A DNA stretch of 64,000 nucleotides from contig JALHMI010000005.1 of assembly GCA_022844125.1 (NCBI GenBank), positions 124,001 to 188,000 of the forward strand, written 5' to 3'. The position numbers and the translations under genes are program-made. Positions 14,953 through 23,599 of this stretch are shown here, piece by piece. The notes under the pieces were generated by a model that had not been told where the DNA came from, ran no database searches, and was given only the letters and a program-made list of their open reading frames with translations. Position 1 is the first letter of the stretch, and every line of letters starts with the position of its first letter. This DNA comes from Pirellulales bacterium. Lineage in GTDB: Bacteria > Planctomycetota > Planctomycetia > Pirellulales > PALSA-1355.

Positions 14953-17900
14953 ATCTCACGACGAACAGCAGACGGCAGATCCATCCAACGGCAATGCGCA
15001 TTCGACGGTCCGTCGCGAACTGATCGAGTCGGTGGTCGTGAGGATCGACGAAGCTTTGCAGCGCGGAGAGGAACCTCCGGCGGAGGTCACCGCTACACTC
15101 ACTTCCGCAGAGCAGCAGGAACTCAGCGAATTCACAGACTGCCTGCGAATGCTCGATGCCGCACGGCGTGACCGGCAGTCCCAACCCGATCCCAACGGCC
15201 TCGTCGCGTGGCCCGATCGAAGCAGCGTGAGCTCCGCGGGCAATTGGAACTCGCGACGCGGCATCGGGGCTGGCGACCAGATTGGGCGGTTCCAGCTCGA
15301 AGAGGAACTGGGACGCGGGGGCCACGGAGTGGTCTTCGCGGCTTTTGATCCGCGGCTCGGACGCCGCGTGGCATTGAAGGTGGCCCGACCCGAGATCCTC
15401 ATCGACGGCGACATGAAGGCCCGCTTTCTGCGCGAAGCCCAGGCGGCGGGGCGCCTCCGGCATCCGAACGTCGTGGTGGTGCACGAAGTCGGAGACGATG
15501 GTCCGCTGTGCTACATCGCCTCGGATTATTGCCAGGGCCCAAGTCTTTCCGCGTGGCTGAAGGAGACCAGCACCTTACCGAACACCAGGAAGGCAGCGGA
15601 ACTGATCGCAGCCCTGGCCGATGGCGTTGACACTGCCCATCAGGCTGGCGTGCTGCATCGCGACATCAAGCCGAGCAACGTACTTCTGGAGCCACGCTCG
15701 AAGCAGGAAAGCTTGGCCGAGCTCGATCAGTACGTGCCTCAGCTGGCGGACTTCGGCCTGGCGAAGCTCGATGGCGCGGATGACGCCACGCGAACAGGCA
15801 CACTCTTAGGAACCCCGGCCTACATGGCGCCCGAGCAGGCTCGCGGCCAACTGCGGGAGATCGGCGTAGCTACCGATGTTTACGCGCTGGGGATCTTGCT
15901 TTACGAGCTGCTGACAGGCACAACGCCAATGCGTGGCGAGAACGACGCCGATACGCTGCGCCGCATTTGCAGTGAAGAGCCGGTACCGCCCCATCGCCTG
16001 CGCGCTGGCATTCCGCGTGATTTGGAGGCGATCTGCCTGAAGGCAATCGAGAAGGAACCGCGCCGCCGTTACGCCACGGCCGCGGCGCTAGCTGAGGACT
16101 TGCGCCGCTATTTGGCAGGGAAACCAACCCTGGCTCGGCCGTCGCCATGGTACGAGCGGGTGTGGCGATGGTCGCGACGAAAGCCGGCAGCCGCCGCGTT
16201 GGTCGTGGTCAGCACACTGGGTCTGGTGAGTCTGACCGGCAGCGGGTGGTGGTTCTCGGTGCAGCAATTCAGGCAGGCGGAAATCGCCAGGCAAGCCCAG
16301 CAGAGGGCGGACGTCAACGCCGAGCAGGCACGTCGCAGCGAGAGCTGGCTCCGGCACAACGCGGCGGCAATGAACACTCGACTCGCCGATCAGGCGCTTG
16401 CCAATGGCCAGACTGCCACCGCGGTCGACTACCTCAGTCAGGCGGTGCCAGCCAAAGGTGGAGCCGACTACCGAGAATTCGGCTGGCGGCATCTATGGCG
16501 AACCGCGCACGACCACTCGTTTTCCCTGAGCGGGCATCAGGGGGATGTGTACTGTGTGACCTGGTCCCCGCAGGGTGATTTCATCGCCTCAGGCGGAGCG
16601 GACCAGACCGTACGTCTATGGGACGTCGGTGCACAACGAATATCCGCCACGTTCATGGGCCACACCGGAGATGTCGGAGGCGTCAGTTTTTCGCCCGACG
16701 GACTGCGGCTCGCTTCAACAAGCGAGGATGGCACCGTTCGCATCTGGAATGTGGCCACGCGCGGGCTTGAGCGCAGCCTTCGGCCGACTGAGAACTCAGC
16801 AGGCTTGTTTGCCGTGGAGTTCTCGCCGGACGGGAGACTGCTGGCGGCAGCCGGCCGTGACGGCACGTTATGGATCTGGGATGCACATTCCGCTTCGCTC
16901 GTAGGGTCGTTGCGAGGGCACAAGAGCTCCATTGAGCATTTGGCTTTCTCCGGGTCTGGGCAGTTAATCGCCAGCCTTGGTGATGGCAAGACGATCAATC
17001 TATGGAACGTCTCGACCATGAGGCTGCAGGCTGAGTTGCCCTTAGGTGGCCACGCCAGCCGGCTGAAGTTCATGGACCAGGACCGGACCGTGGTCGCGGT
17101 GGTGCGCTATTCAAGCAAAGTCGAAGCCTTTGACGTTGCCGGTGCCCAAAAACTGCCGGAGTTTCAGGCCCAGGTCGACGGCCCCTATAGCCTTGAGATC
17201 GATTCGTCGCGTCGCCGGCTGTTCGTCGATAGGCAAGATGGAACGATCGTTATTCAAGAGTTTGGCAAGGAATTAAAGGAACGCGAGTTACGCGGCCACC
17301 ATGACCGCGTTTGGTGTAGCGCCCTGACGCGCGATGGGCGCTATCTGGCCACGGCTAGTCGTGATCAAACGATTAAGGTCTGGGATACGATTGAGCCACC
17401 TGCGCATCGAGTCGTGTCGACTTATCATTCGCTGACCGATGTCACGTTTCGCCCCGACGGCAAGGCGCTTGCCCTGGGCGGCGAGGCCAATTGGGGTCAG
17501 CTGCGAGATTGGCCCACGTTGACCGAGCTTGCGATTCTGGAACCTCGAGTGCCAATCTCGGGCGATTTCGATGGTGACGGGCTGGTAGACCAAGGCGAGT
17601 GTCGCGGGGGGGACTGGGAATTGAGCTTTGCCTCGAGCAACCAGCCGTTCGGGTTTCACCAGGACAACCGTGAACACATTCCACTGGTGGGCGATTGGAA
17701 CGGCGACGGCCGCGACAGTATTGCCGCGTTCTGTCGTGGTTGGTGGTCTGTCGACTTCGATGGCCAAGGGGAACTTGCCGAACTTACTTTCGCGTTTGGT
17801 GGCCCGCACACGACTCCTGTGGTCGGCGATTGGAACGGAGATGGGTGCGACGATTTCGGCGTCTTCGACACCGATGGCAACTGGCAGCTTAGATTTAGCT

Positions 17901-19003
17901 CGCAGAGCAACGAGAACCGACCGACGGAAACCGTGAAGCTGGGCCGGCGTGATTCGATGCCACTTGTATTCGACTTTGACGGCAACGGAACGGATGATGT
18001 GGGCACGCTGGAAACAGACGGCAGCATACTAGTTGATCTTCAACTTTCAGGTGATCCGCCGGAGTATCGTGGTCGCTGGGAGGATTGCGCGGCCGGAACT
18101 GAGATGAGGCTGGAGCCTGTCAGCCAGGCAGGCAATACCGCAGCGACAGCGCAGCCGCTGGTTTGTCGGATTCCTGGGCGAGTCGTCGATCAAGCGCGTG
18201 ATCGCAAGCTACTTAGGTGGGATAGCAGCACTAGTGTCAGTGGAATCACGTACACGCCTGATGGCAAGCGAATGGCGATCGCTTACGAGAGTGATAGCCG
18301 CATCCGCCTTTGCGAGGCGGCCAGTGGTCGCGAGATCCAAGTTCTGTACGGACATCTCGATGGCGTGCAACAGCTCAGCTTTTCCAACGACGGACGAACG
18401 CTCGCTAGCGCGGCCTTGGATGGCACTGTAAGGCTTTGGGACGTCGATTCGGGCCAGGCGAGGCAAGTGTTCGCGGACCATCAGTTGACCGCGTTGTGCG
18501 TGACCTATTCGCCTGACGGACGGTTGCTAGCCAGTGGCGGTGGCGACAAGACCATTGTCTTGCGAGACACCATAAACAACCAGATCCTGCGACGTTTCCG
18601 AAAACATCGCCGCAATGTAAGGGATCTGGCTTTCTCTCCGGATGGCCGGATGTTGGCGTCGGCCGGCGACGACAGTCTGATCATGTTGTGGGAGGTTCAT
18701 ACTGGGAAATTACTGGCGACGCTCAGCGGACACAGCGCGTCGGTCCTGGCTTTGGCATTCTCGCCGGATGGCCGGAATTTGGTAAGCGGCTCGCACGATC
18801 GCACCGCGCGCGTCTGGGAAGTTGCCACCGGCCAAACGACTGTTGAGCTCTTGAGACATGGCGGTCCGGTGACAGACGTCAGCTTCAGTCCGGATGGGCA
18901 AACGCTGGTGACGTTGAGCTGGAACGACCGGCCCGGCGACAGTGTTCCGGGAGAACTGCATCTTTGGTCTGGCCGCCCCGTTCAGTGGCAAAGTGGCAAA
19001 TAG
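14936..19003 (+). CDS. Membrane Ser/Thr protein kinase with WD40 and FG-GAP-like repeats
   Basis: A 1355-residue receptor-like kinase. The cytoplasmic kinase domain (~119-395) is complete: the glycine loop LGRGGHGVVF, K148 (VALKVA), E167, HRD 241-243 (HRDIKPSNVLL), DFG 272-274 and the APE segment GTPAYMAPEQ. A membrane helix follows at ~418-440 (ALVVVSTLGLVSLTGSGWWF), then a coiled linker rich in QQ/EQA. WD40 repeats begin near 515 (FSLSGHQGDVYCVTWSPQGD) and continue to the end. Between ~872 and 1041 they are interrupted by four FG-GAP/VCBS-like units (DFDGDGLVDQG, DWNGDGRDS, DWNGDGCDDFGVF, DFDGNGTDDVGTL). The only good start overlaps the sigma gene by 17 bases. The outer propeller likely senses a ligand or holds partners. 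Confidence 0.9.
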   Translation: MIFRDESHDEQQTADPSNGNAHSTVRRELIESVVVRIDEALQRGEEPPAEVTATLTSAEQQELSEFTDCLRMLDAARRDRQSQPDPNGLVAWPDRSSVSSAGNWNSRRGIGAGDQIGRFQLEEELGRGGHGVVFAAFDPRLGRRVALKVARPEILIDGDMKARFLREAQAAGRLRHPNVVVVHEVGDDGPLCYIASDYCQGPSLSAWLKETSTLPNTRKAAELIAALADGVDTAHQAGVLHRDIKPSNVLLEPRSKQESLAELDQYVPQLADFGLAKLDGADDATRTGTLLGTPAYMAPEQARGQLREIGVATDVYALGILLYELLTGTTPMRGENDADTLRRICSEEPVPPHRLRAGIPRDLEAICLKAIEKEPRRRYATAAALAEDLRRYLAGKPTLARPSPWYERVWRWSRRKPAAAALVVVSTLGLVSLTGSGWWFSVQQFRQAEIARQAQQRADVNAEQARRSESWLRHNAAAMNTRLADQALANGQTATAVDYLSQAVPAKGGADYREFGWRHLWRTAHDHSFSLSGHQGDVYCVTWSPQGDFIASGGADQTVRLWDVGAQRISATFMGHTGDVGGVSFSPDGLRLASTSEDGTVRIWNVATRGLERSLRPTENSAGLFAVEFSPDGRLLAAAGRDGTLWIWDAHSASLVGSLRGHKSSIEHLAFSGSGQLIASLGDGKTINLWNVSTMRLQAELPLGGHASRLKFMDQDRTVVAVVRYSSKVEAFDVAGAQKLPEFQAQVDGPYSLEIDSSRRRLFVDRQDGTIVIQEFGKELKERELRGHHDRVWCSALTRDGRYLATASRDQTIKVWDTIEPPAHRVVSTYHSLTDVTFRPDGKALALGGEANWGQLRDWPTLTELAILEPRVPISGDFDGDGLVDQGECRGGDWELSFASSNQPFGFHQDNREHIPLVGDWNGDGRDSIAAFCRGWWSVDFDGQGELAELTFAFGGPHTTPVVGDWNGDGCDDFGVFDTDGNWQLRFSSQSNENRPTETVKLGRRDSMPLVFDFDGNGTDDVGTLETDGSILVDLQLSGDPPEYRGRWEDCAAGTEMRLEPVSQAGNTAATAQPLVCRIPGRVVDQARDRKLLRWDSSTSVSGITYTPDGKRMAIAYESDSRIRLCEAASGREIQVLYGHLDGVQQLSFSNDGRTLASAALDGTVRLWDVDSGQARQVFADHQLTALCVTYSPDGRLLASGGGDKTIVLRDTINNQILRRFRKHRRNVRDLAFSPDGRMLASAGDDSLIMLWEVHTGKLLATLSGHSASVLALAFSPDGRNLVSGSHDRTARVWEVATGQTTVELLRHGGPVTDVSFSPDGQTLVTLSWNDRPGDSVPGELHLWSGRPVQWQSGK

Positions 19004-19069
19004 CTTCGCCGAAATTCATTAATCCTGAACAAATCCAACCAACGGCAGAATCGCAGCACGAAACGGACT

Positions 19070-19381
19070 TTGGAGCATGGCGAGGCGGCGGGTTTACCAG
19101 ACTTTCATCAAGGCCTTGATATCCAGGGCCTCCATGGAACTGTGCACGCACCGCTGGCATCGGCCATTGAGGTGCGCAGAGTACCGATTGCCGAGTTAGG
19201 TGGTGATATTCCCACATTGCAAGGGCGTCTGCGGGCGATCCAGCCCTATGCAATTGCCAATGGCTTTGTGGGTGGCTACCCCAGCTATATTGACGACCCC
19301 GACGGGCAATCCATCAGCGTGGTGCTGCTGAAGCCCAAGGCTGCCAAACTGCTAGAGGTGCGTGCGGAGGCACTTCGCTGA
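19070..19381 (+). pseudogene. Remnant of a tandem-motif planctomycete protein
   Basis: The frame from a TTG at 19070 to a TGA at 19381 shows two diverged copies of one motif: GLPDFHQGLDIQGLHGTV ... VRRVPIAELG and GFVGGYPSYIDDPDGQ ... VVLLKPKAAKLLEVRAEAL, joined by RLRAIQPYAIANG. I recall FHQAD-type repeats of this form in other planctomycete proteins of unknown function. There is no RBS, signal or ATG, and upstream sequence in frame is not similar. It is probably the 3' piece of a lost gene, lying just downstream of the kinase. Confidence 0.45.
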
Positions 19382-20550
19382 ATTGTGGCAAATCAATCGC
19401 CTACGTTGTCCGAATTCTGCCTCGTCGCGTGTGTTGATGTCGAGCCCCAAGCACGGTCGGCTCGGCTTGCATGCTCGCTATCGCGGCGTGCGTCAGCGCA
19501 GTTTCCAGCATCCAAGGTGAGTTCGCCTGCTGACACTCGAAGTCGCACAACTTCAGAGGACCGGAACAGCGACGTTTTGAATCGCTTTGCTGGGATGCAG
19601 GATTGAGGGACTGACCTGCAGTTGTGGTGGTGGTGGTGGCCCAGCATTTTTTGCAATTCCGGCGACGACTTCTACGAGGGGTCGGGCACCCGCGCCGGGC
19701 GCCACCCCCTCCGGAAGGACCCACCGCATTGCTTTTACAGTAAAGGACCTACGGCGATATCGCACAGAATCGCCCGAGCGGCCTATTTGCCTGAAATACC
19801 CACGCAACAGCGTCGAAACGCCGCCGAAAGTGCTCCAAAACAGGGCCGAAATGGCGTGTGAACAACCCAGAAACAGCGCTCGACTGTGCGAAGTCATCAT
19901 TGATCACCTCCCTGTCCTGCGGGAGGTACGCGCTCCGACTCATGTGGATCAGCCCTCCGTGCCGCTGCCGTTGCAATGTGGTGGACCGTTGCACGCTCCA
20001 GGTCTGTGAGCAGGTGCCAAATCGGTCCCAAGTCTGTACTGTTGGAAAGTGCGCCGGAATATGCGCCGCCCTCAGCAAGATGCGCAGCGATAGCCGCAGA
20101 ATCGCAGACTGGTTCGAGTCCTACCGGGGGAGCTTTTTGGTTCCTCAGCGGAACCCTCTCTTCGGTCAGCGGCCCCCGGCAGCGGAGAATCGCTTTCCAC
20201 CGGCAAAAAGCTCGTCGACGCCCGTTGGGATCGGGAGTCGAGCGACGCTTTGAAGTGTGTCGAGGGGCAATGTCGGTCCAGCTGCGTCTCTGCCTCGAGA
20301 GGGGCTCGCTCTGCAATTGCCGCGTTCGTTTCATCTAATTCGGCAATCTCGTTGTCTGCGTCGACCGCGAAGACAAGGTGAGCTGGAACCCGGATGCTGC
20401 GTGATGCTCGACGCGAACTTCATCGCGGCAGCCGGTCACTTCCCCACTTCACCGTCTCTTTGGGTGACTCCATTCGCGGCTCGCGAACGTCTTTTCCTCA
20501 GCTTTCCATCGCTTCCGGCTACACCTTTGCGGCCTTGAGGTCGCCACCTG
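19382..20550. other. 1.2 kb region with no intact gene
   Basis: Several frames are open but none has family-like protein sequence. A CACCACC/GGTGGTGG tract lies at ~19622-19640. On the minus strand, 19897-20160 reads PPVGLEPVCDS then HLLTDLERATVHHI. The GLEPV phrase is the usual read-through signature at the 3' ends of integrase genes next to tRNA-type attachment sites, so this may be an integrase remnant. The plus-strand text GGTTCGAGTCCTACC (20111-20125) resembles a tRNA T-loop but does not fold into one. Confidence 0.4.
20131..20166 (-). repeat. Diverged copy of the GAAGAGGGTTCC repeat
   Basis: Reading the minus strand gives CCGAAGAGAGGGTTCCGCTG and then ... AAAAAGCT, related to the arms at 1822 and 3298 (core GAGGGTTCC, then GAGCT/AAGCT). 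A small hairpin, GGTTCC-TCAGC-GGAACC, lies at 20139-20155. Similarity is weaker than among the left-hand copies. Confidence 0.35.
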
Positions 20551-20578
20551 TTGACGAGACACCGATATCCAATATATT
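20551..20578 (+). promoter_or_regulatory. Sigma-70-type promoter of the GntR gene
   Basis: TTGACG (20551-20556), 16 bases, then TATATT (20573-20578): five of six bases match consensus in each box. It lies ~30 bases before the GntR start codon. Confidence 0.5.
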
Positions 20579-20582
20579 GGAT
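20567..20582. promoter_or_regulatory. Palindromic operator over the GntR promoter
   Basis: ATCCAATATATTGGAT is a perfect 16-base palindrome that covers the predicted -10 box and the bases after it. The placement fits autorepression by the regulator encoded just downstream. Confidence 0.6.
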
Positions 20583-20603
20583 TTAACCCCAACCTTCCGG
20601 GCG

Positions 20604-21263
20604 ATGCACATGACTGAAATTAAGCCGATCAAGCGGGCCCTCATGCGCGACGAAGTGTACGACCTCCTCTTGAAATGGGTGGTCGAGCTTCGATTGGAGC
20701 CCGGCGCAAAGCTTCGCGACGGGCATCTGGCCGATCAGTTGGGCGTCAGCCGCACGCCGGTTCGGGAGGCAATTCGTCGCCTGGAGGATCAAGGCTTTGT
20801 TGAGACGTCCGCAGCGTCCTGGACGCGAGTCGCCCGCATTGACACCGACGAGGCTCGACATCTCTATCCGATCATCAAAACGCTGGAGGAGTTAGCACTC
20901 GAAAGTGCATTTGGCGCGATTGACGATTCCACGATTCGCAGCATGGCGATGATCAATGACGAATTAAAACAAGCCGTCTCGGTTTCAGACTATCTCCAAG
21001 CTTCGGAGGCGGATTTTCGCTTTCACGATGCGTTCGTGGATCGATGCGAGAACCTCGAGCTTAAGAAGCTCCTGTCGGCACTCAAACTGAGGATCCGACG
21101 GATCGAAAACGCATTCTTTCGAGACTCATCGCGGGCCGCGGACTCAGTCTGGGAACATGCACAGTTGGTCAACGCTCTGCTGGAGCGCAACCTGGCCACG
21201 GCAAAATCGGCCCTCTCGCGGAATTGGGATGAGAGCTTGAAACGATTGCTCGCGTCCGGCTGA
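20604..21263 (+). CDS. GntR-family (FCD type) transcriptional regulator
   Basis: A ~219-residue regulator. The N-terminal winged helix-turn-helix is plain (LRLEPGAKLRDGHLADQLGV, then SRTPVREAIRRLEDQGFVET). The C-terminal ~140 residues form an all-helical FCD-like ligand-binding domain with the acidic/His pattern EADFRFHDAFVDR and a final HAQLVNALLERN helix whose His and Asn positions fit FCD metal or effector sites. ATG at 20604 and 20610 are both possible; neither has a strong RBS. The gene is followed after 27 bases by an M20 peptidase, so it likely controls that gene and itself through the palindrome at 20567. The effector is unknown, perhaps a small carboxylate or amino-acid derivative as for other FCD proteins. 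Confidence 0.88.
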   Translation: MHMTEIKPIKRALMRDEVYDLLLKWVVELRLEPGAKLRDGHLADQLGVSRTPVREAIRRLEDQGFVETSAASWTRVARIDTDEARHLYPIIKTLEELALESAFGAIDDSTIRSMAMINDELKQAVSVSDYLQASEADFRFHDAFVDRCENLELKKLLSALKLRIRRIENAFFRDSSRAADSVWEHAQLVNALLERNLATAKSALSRNWDESLKRLLASG

Positions 21264-21290
21264 AACTGGCATTCCTGGCGGGATCAAAAG

Positions 21291-22433
21291 ATGGACTCGA
21301 CGATCAGGTTGCTGGCCGAGCTAGTTGCAATTGATTCGGTGAATCCTTCGCTCGTCTCTGGCGGCGCTGGCGAGGAGAGAATCGCGCGTGCCATTGCTGC
21401 CCAGATGCGAGCCAGTGGTCTCGAAGTTGAGGTGACCGACGCCGCGCCGGGCCGCCCGAATGTGGTTGGCGTGCTTGAGGGGCGCGCGCCGGGGCGCACG
21501 CTGATGCTGTGCGGTCACATGGACACGGTGGGCGTCGCCGGAATGCAATCGCCCTTCGATCCAATCGTACGAGATGGCTGCTTGTACGGTCGCGGTGCTC
21601 TGGATATGAAGGGCGGCGTGGCCGCGATGATCGCCGCCGCCGGGGTGCTTGCTCAGGAGGGAGGCCTGGCCTCCGGTCGGTTGATTGTTGCGGCGGTCGC
21701 CGACGAGGAATGCGCCAGCCTAGGCGCTGAGTCGCTGGTCCGCCGCTGGCGCGCCGATGCAGCCGTTGTCACTGAGCCAACCGGCCTGGAGATCGCTGCC
21801 GCGCACAAGGGATTCTCCTGGGTTGAGATTACGACAGTCGGACGCGCCGCTCATGGCAGTCGGCCGCGCGAAGGACGTGACGCCATTGTCCTGATGGGTC
21901 GAGTGCTGGCCAGCCTGGAAGCGTTGGATCGCCAGTTGCAGTCTCGTCCCCCGCATCCTTTGCTGGGAACCGCTTCGCTGCACGCCTCTTTGATCGACGG
22001 GGGGCGCGAACTGAGCACGTATCCCGACGGGTGCGTTCTGAAGATGGAGCGGCGCACGATTTGTGGAGAGGCGACGGACGTTGCCTTGACCGAAGTCGAA
22101 GCGATTTTGACGAGGCTGAAGGACGACGATCCCGAATTCGAGGCCAACGCCAGCTTCATATTCGGGCGGCCGCCCTACGAGATTGCGGCAGCCCACGAAC
22201 TCCTGAAGCTCCTTGAAACGACGTTAAGTCACCGAAATCCAGGCCTCGCCACAGGCAGGTCCTGTGCGACGTTTTGGTGCGACGCGGCCATCCTGGGACA
22301 CGCTGGGATTCCCACGCTGATTTTCGGCCCCGGCGGGGATGGACTTCATGGATTGGAAGAGTACGTGCGCGTGGATGATGTTCTCATCTGCCGTGACGCG
22401 CTCGTTGACTTGGCTCGATTGTACTGCGTCTGA
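21291..22433 (+). CDS. M20-family metallopeptidase (ArgE/DapE-like)
   Basis: A 380-residue cytoplasmic di-zinc hydrolase. Metal ligands and catalytic residues are all visible: H76 and D78 (LMLCGHMDTVG), bridging D105 (YGRGALDMKGG), general base E139 with E140 (VADEEC), E162 (VVTEPTG), H188 in the dimerisation domain (GRAAHGSRPREG) and a late His in GPGGDGLHGLEEYV. It fits the acetylornithine deacetylase/succinyl-diaminopimelate desuccinylase group, but the exact N-acyl or dipeptide substrate cannot be set. It follows the GntR gene by 27 bases and is probably in its operon. A catabolic role in amide or peptide use, rather than lysine or arginine synthesis, is suggested by this pairing (inference). 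Confidence 0.88.
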   Translation: MDSTIRLLAELVAIDSVNPSLVSGGAGEERIARAIAAQMRASGLEVEVTDAAPGRPNVVGVLEGRAPGRTLMLCGHMDTVGVAGMQSPFDPIVRDGCLYGRGALDMKGGVAAMIAAAGVLAQEGGLASGRLIVAAVADEECASLGAESLVRRWRADAAVVTEPTGLEIAAAHKGFSWVEITTVGRAAHGSRPREGRDAIVLMGRVLASLEALDRQLQSRPPHPLLGTASLHASLIDGGRELSTYPDGCVLKMERRTICGEATDVALTEVEAILTRLKDDDPEFEANASFIFGRPPYEIAAAHELLKLLETTLSHRNPGLATGRSCATFWCDAAILGHAGIPTLIFGPGGDGLHGLEEYVRVDDVLICRDALVDLARLYCV

Positions 22434-22593
22434 GAGCTATGCCGAAGCAGGTCGTCAACGTCATCACCAGCCGATTTCGCAAGAGAACAGAGACGAATGC
22501 ATGACACGAGCGAGATGGACTCGCTGGCGATTTCAAGGATGACCCCACAGGCCAAAGCCACCAGGGATTACACCTACTACAAGGAGACACCGC

Positions 22594-23331
22594 ATGAGAC
22601 GACTTCATCAATCTCAAACCCTTGGTCTTGGAGTCGCGTTGTGCTTATGCTCAGCGATTGCCACGGCGGCAGAACCGACGGATCCGGCTAAGGACGGTTT
22701 GGCTCGACGATCACCTCGCAACGTTGCCATTTTCGCGTTTCAGGGAATGGAGCTTCTCGATTTCGCCGGCCCTGGTGAAGTCTTCCAGGCCGCGGGTCCC
22801 AAGTTCAATGTCTATACAGTCGCTGAATCGACCGAACCAATCGTGAGTCAGGGTTTCGTTAAGATCGTGCCTGAGTACTCAATCCACAACTGTCCTAAGC
22901 CGGATCTGCTCGTCATTCCAGGAGGCGCCACGACGGCCACGCTGAAAAACCCAGATGTGATTGCTTGGGTGAAACGTGTCTCGGGAGAAGCCGAGATTAC
23001 CATGTCCGTCTGTACCGGCGCCTTCATCCTGGCAAAGGCGGGCTTGCTCGACGGCCAAGAGGCCACAACGCACTGGTTTCATCTGACACGACTCGGCAAA
23101 ACCGCACCAAACATACAAGTGCGGAGTAACGTGCGGTTCGTCGACGCGGGAAAAATCGTCACCACGGCTGGCGTATCCGCCGGCATTGATGGCTCGCTTC
23201 ACATAGTCGACCGCCTGCTCGGCCACAGCACTGCGGTCCGGGTCGCCAAAGGAATGGAATACAAATGGGACGAAGCAAGTGCTCCAAACGACGCGGCGAG
23301 TAAGACGGACGTAAGGCCAAGCCAAGATTGA
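22594..23331 (+). CDS. Exported DJ-1/PfpI-family protein
   Basis: A 245-residue protein with a strong RBS (AAGGAGA) and a signal peptide (LGLGVALCLCSAIATAAEP). The mature part is a DJ-1/PfpI fold: NVAIFAFQGMELLDFAGPGE at the start, the nucleophile elbow SVCTGAFILAKAGLLDG with the conserved Cys, and THWFHL after it. The GPxEVF and ATTHW motifs are those of the sub-family found alone or as the front half of AraC-type regulators and in isonitrile-hydratase-like enzymes. Export of such a domain is less common than a cytoplasmic location. It sits ~160 bases after the M20 peptidase on the same strand, so it may share the GntR operon. The substrate is unknown. Confidence 0.85.
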   Translation: MRRLHQSQTLGLGVALCLCSAIATAAEPTDPAKDGLARRSPRNVAIFAFQGMELLDFAGPGEVFQAAGPKFNVYTVAESTEPIVSQGFVKIVPEYSIHNCPKPDLLVIPGGATTATLKNPDVIAWVKRVSGEAEITMSVCTGAFILAKAGLLDGQEATTHWFHLTRLGKTAPNIQVRSNVRFVDAGKIVTTAGVSAGIDGSLHIVDRLLGHSTAVRVAKGMEYKWDEASAPNDAASKTDVRPSQD

Positions 23332-23599
23332 ACGTTGTCCGCCAAGCCGGACACGCGGTTACCGCCGCTTGCGCAGAGCGGGCAGACCCGGAAATAAAAC
23401 GTCCGCCGCGTTCTCAATCGCTTCGGCCGAAACACGAACAGGCCGAAAAGGGCGAGAGCGCCGAGCAGGTGGGTGACTCTCCGGCGGCTGATCTCGACCG
23501 TTCCTCACGCCAGAACTCTCGCGCCCTCTCTTCAACCTAGTCCGTCGGCCTAACGACTAGCGTCCAGTTGACCGCTCTTTGTTGTACTGTGTTGGTTTT

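Noticed and set aside
20100-20133. tRNA gene suggested by GGTTCGAGTCCTACC
   Set aside because: The bases around the loop do not pair as a T-stem and no D- or anticodon arm was found upstream.
22497-22691. Small frame overlapping the start of the DJ-1 gene
   Set aside because: It overlaps a gene with a good RBS and signal peptide and has no features of its own.
23340-23480. PEP-CTERM-like tail on the minus strand (GALALFGLFVF then basic residues)
   Set aside because: A short hydrophobic stretch and a ~40-base resemblance to the end of the LamG gene (24765-24805) are present, but no PEP motif or continuous frame, so no gene is called.
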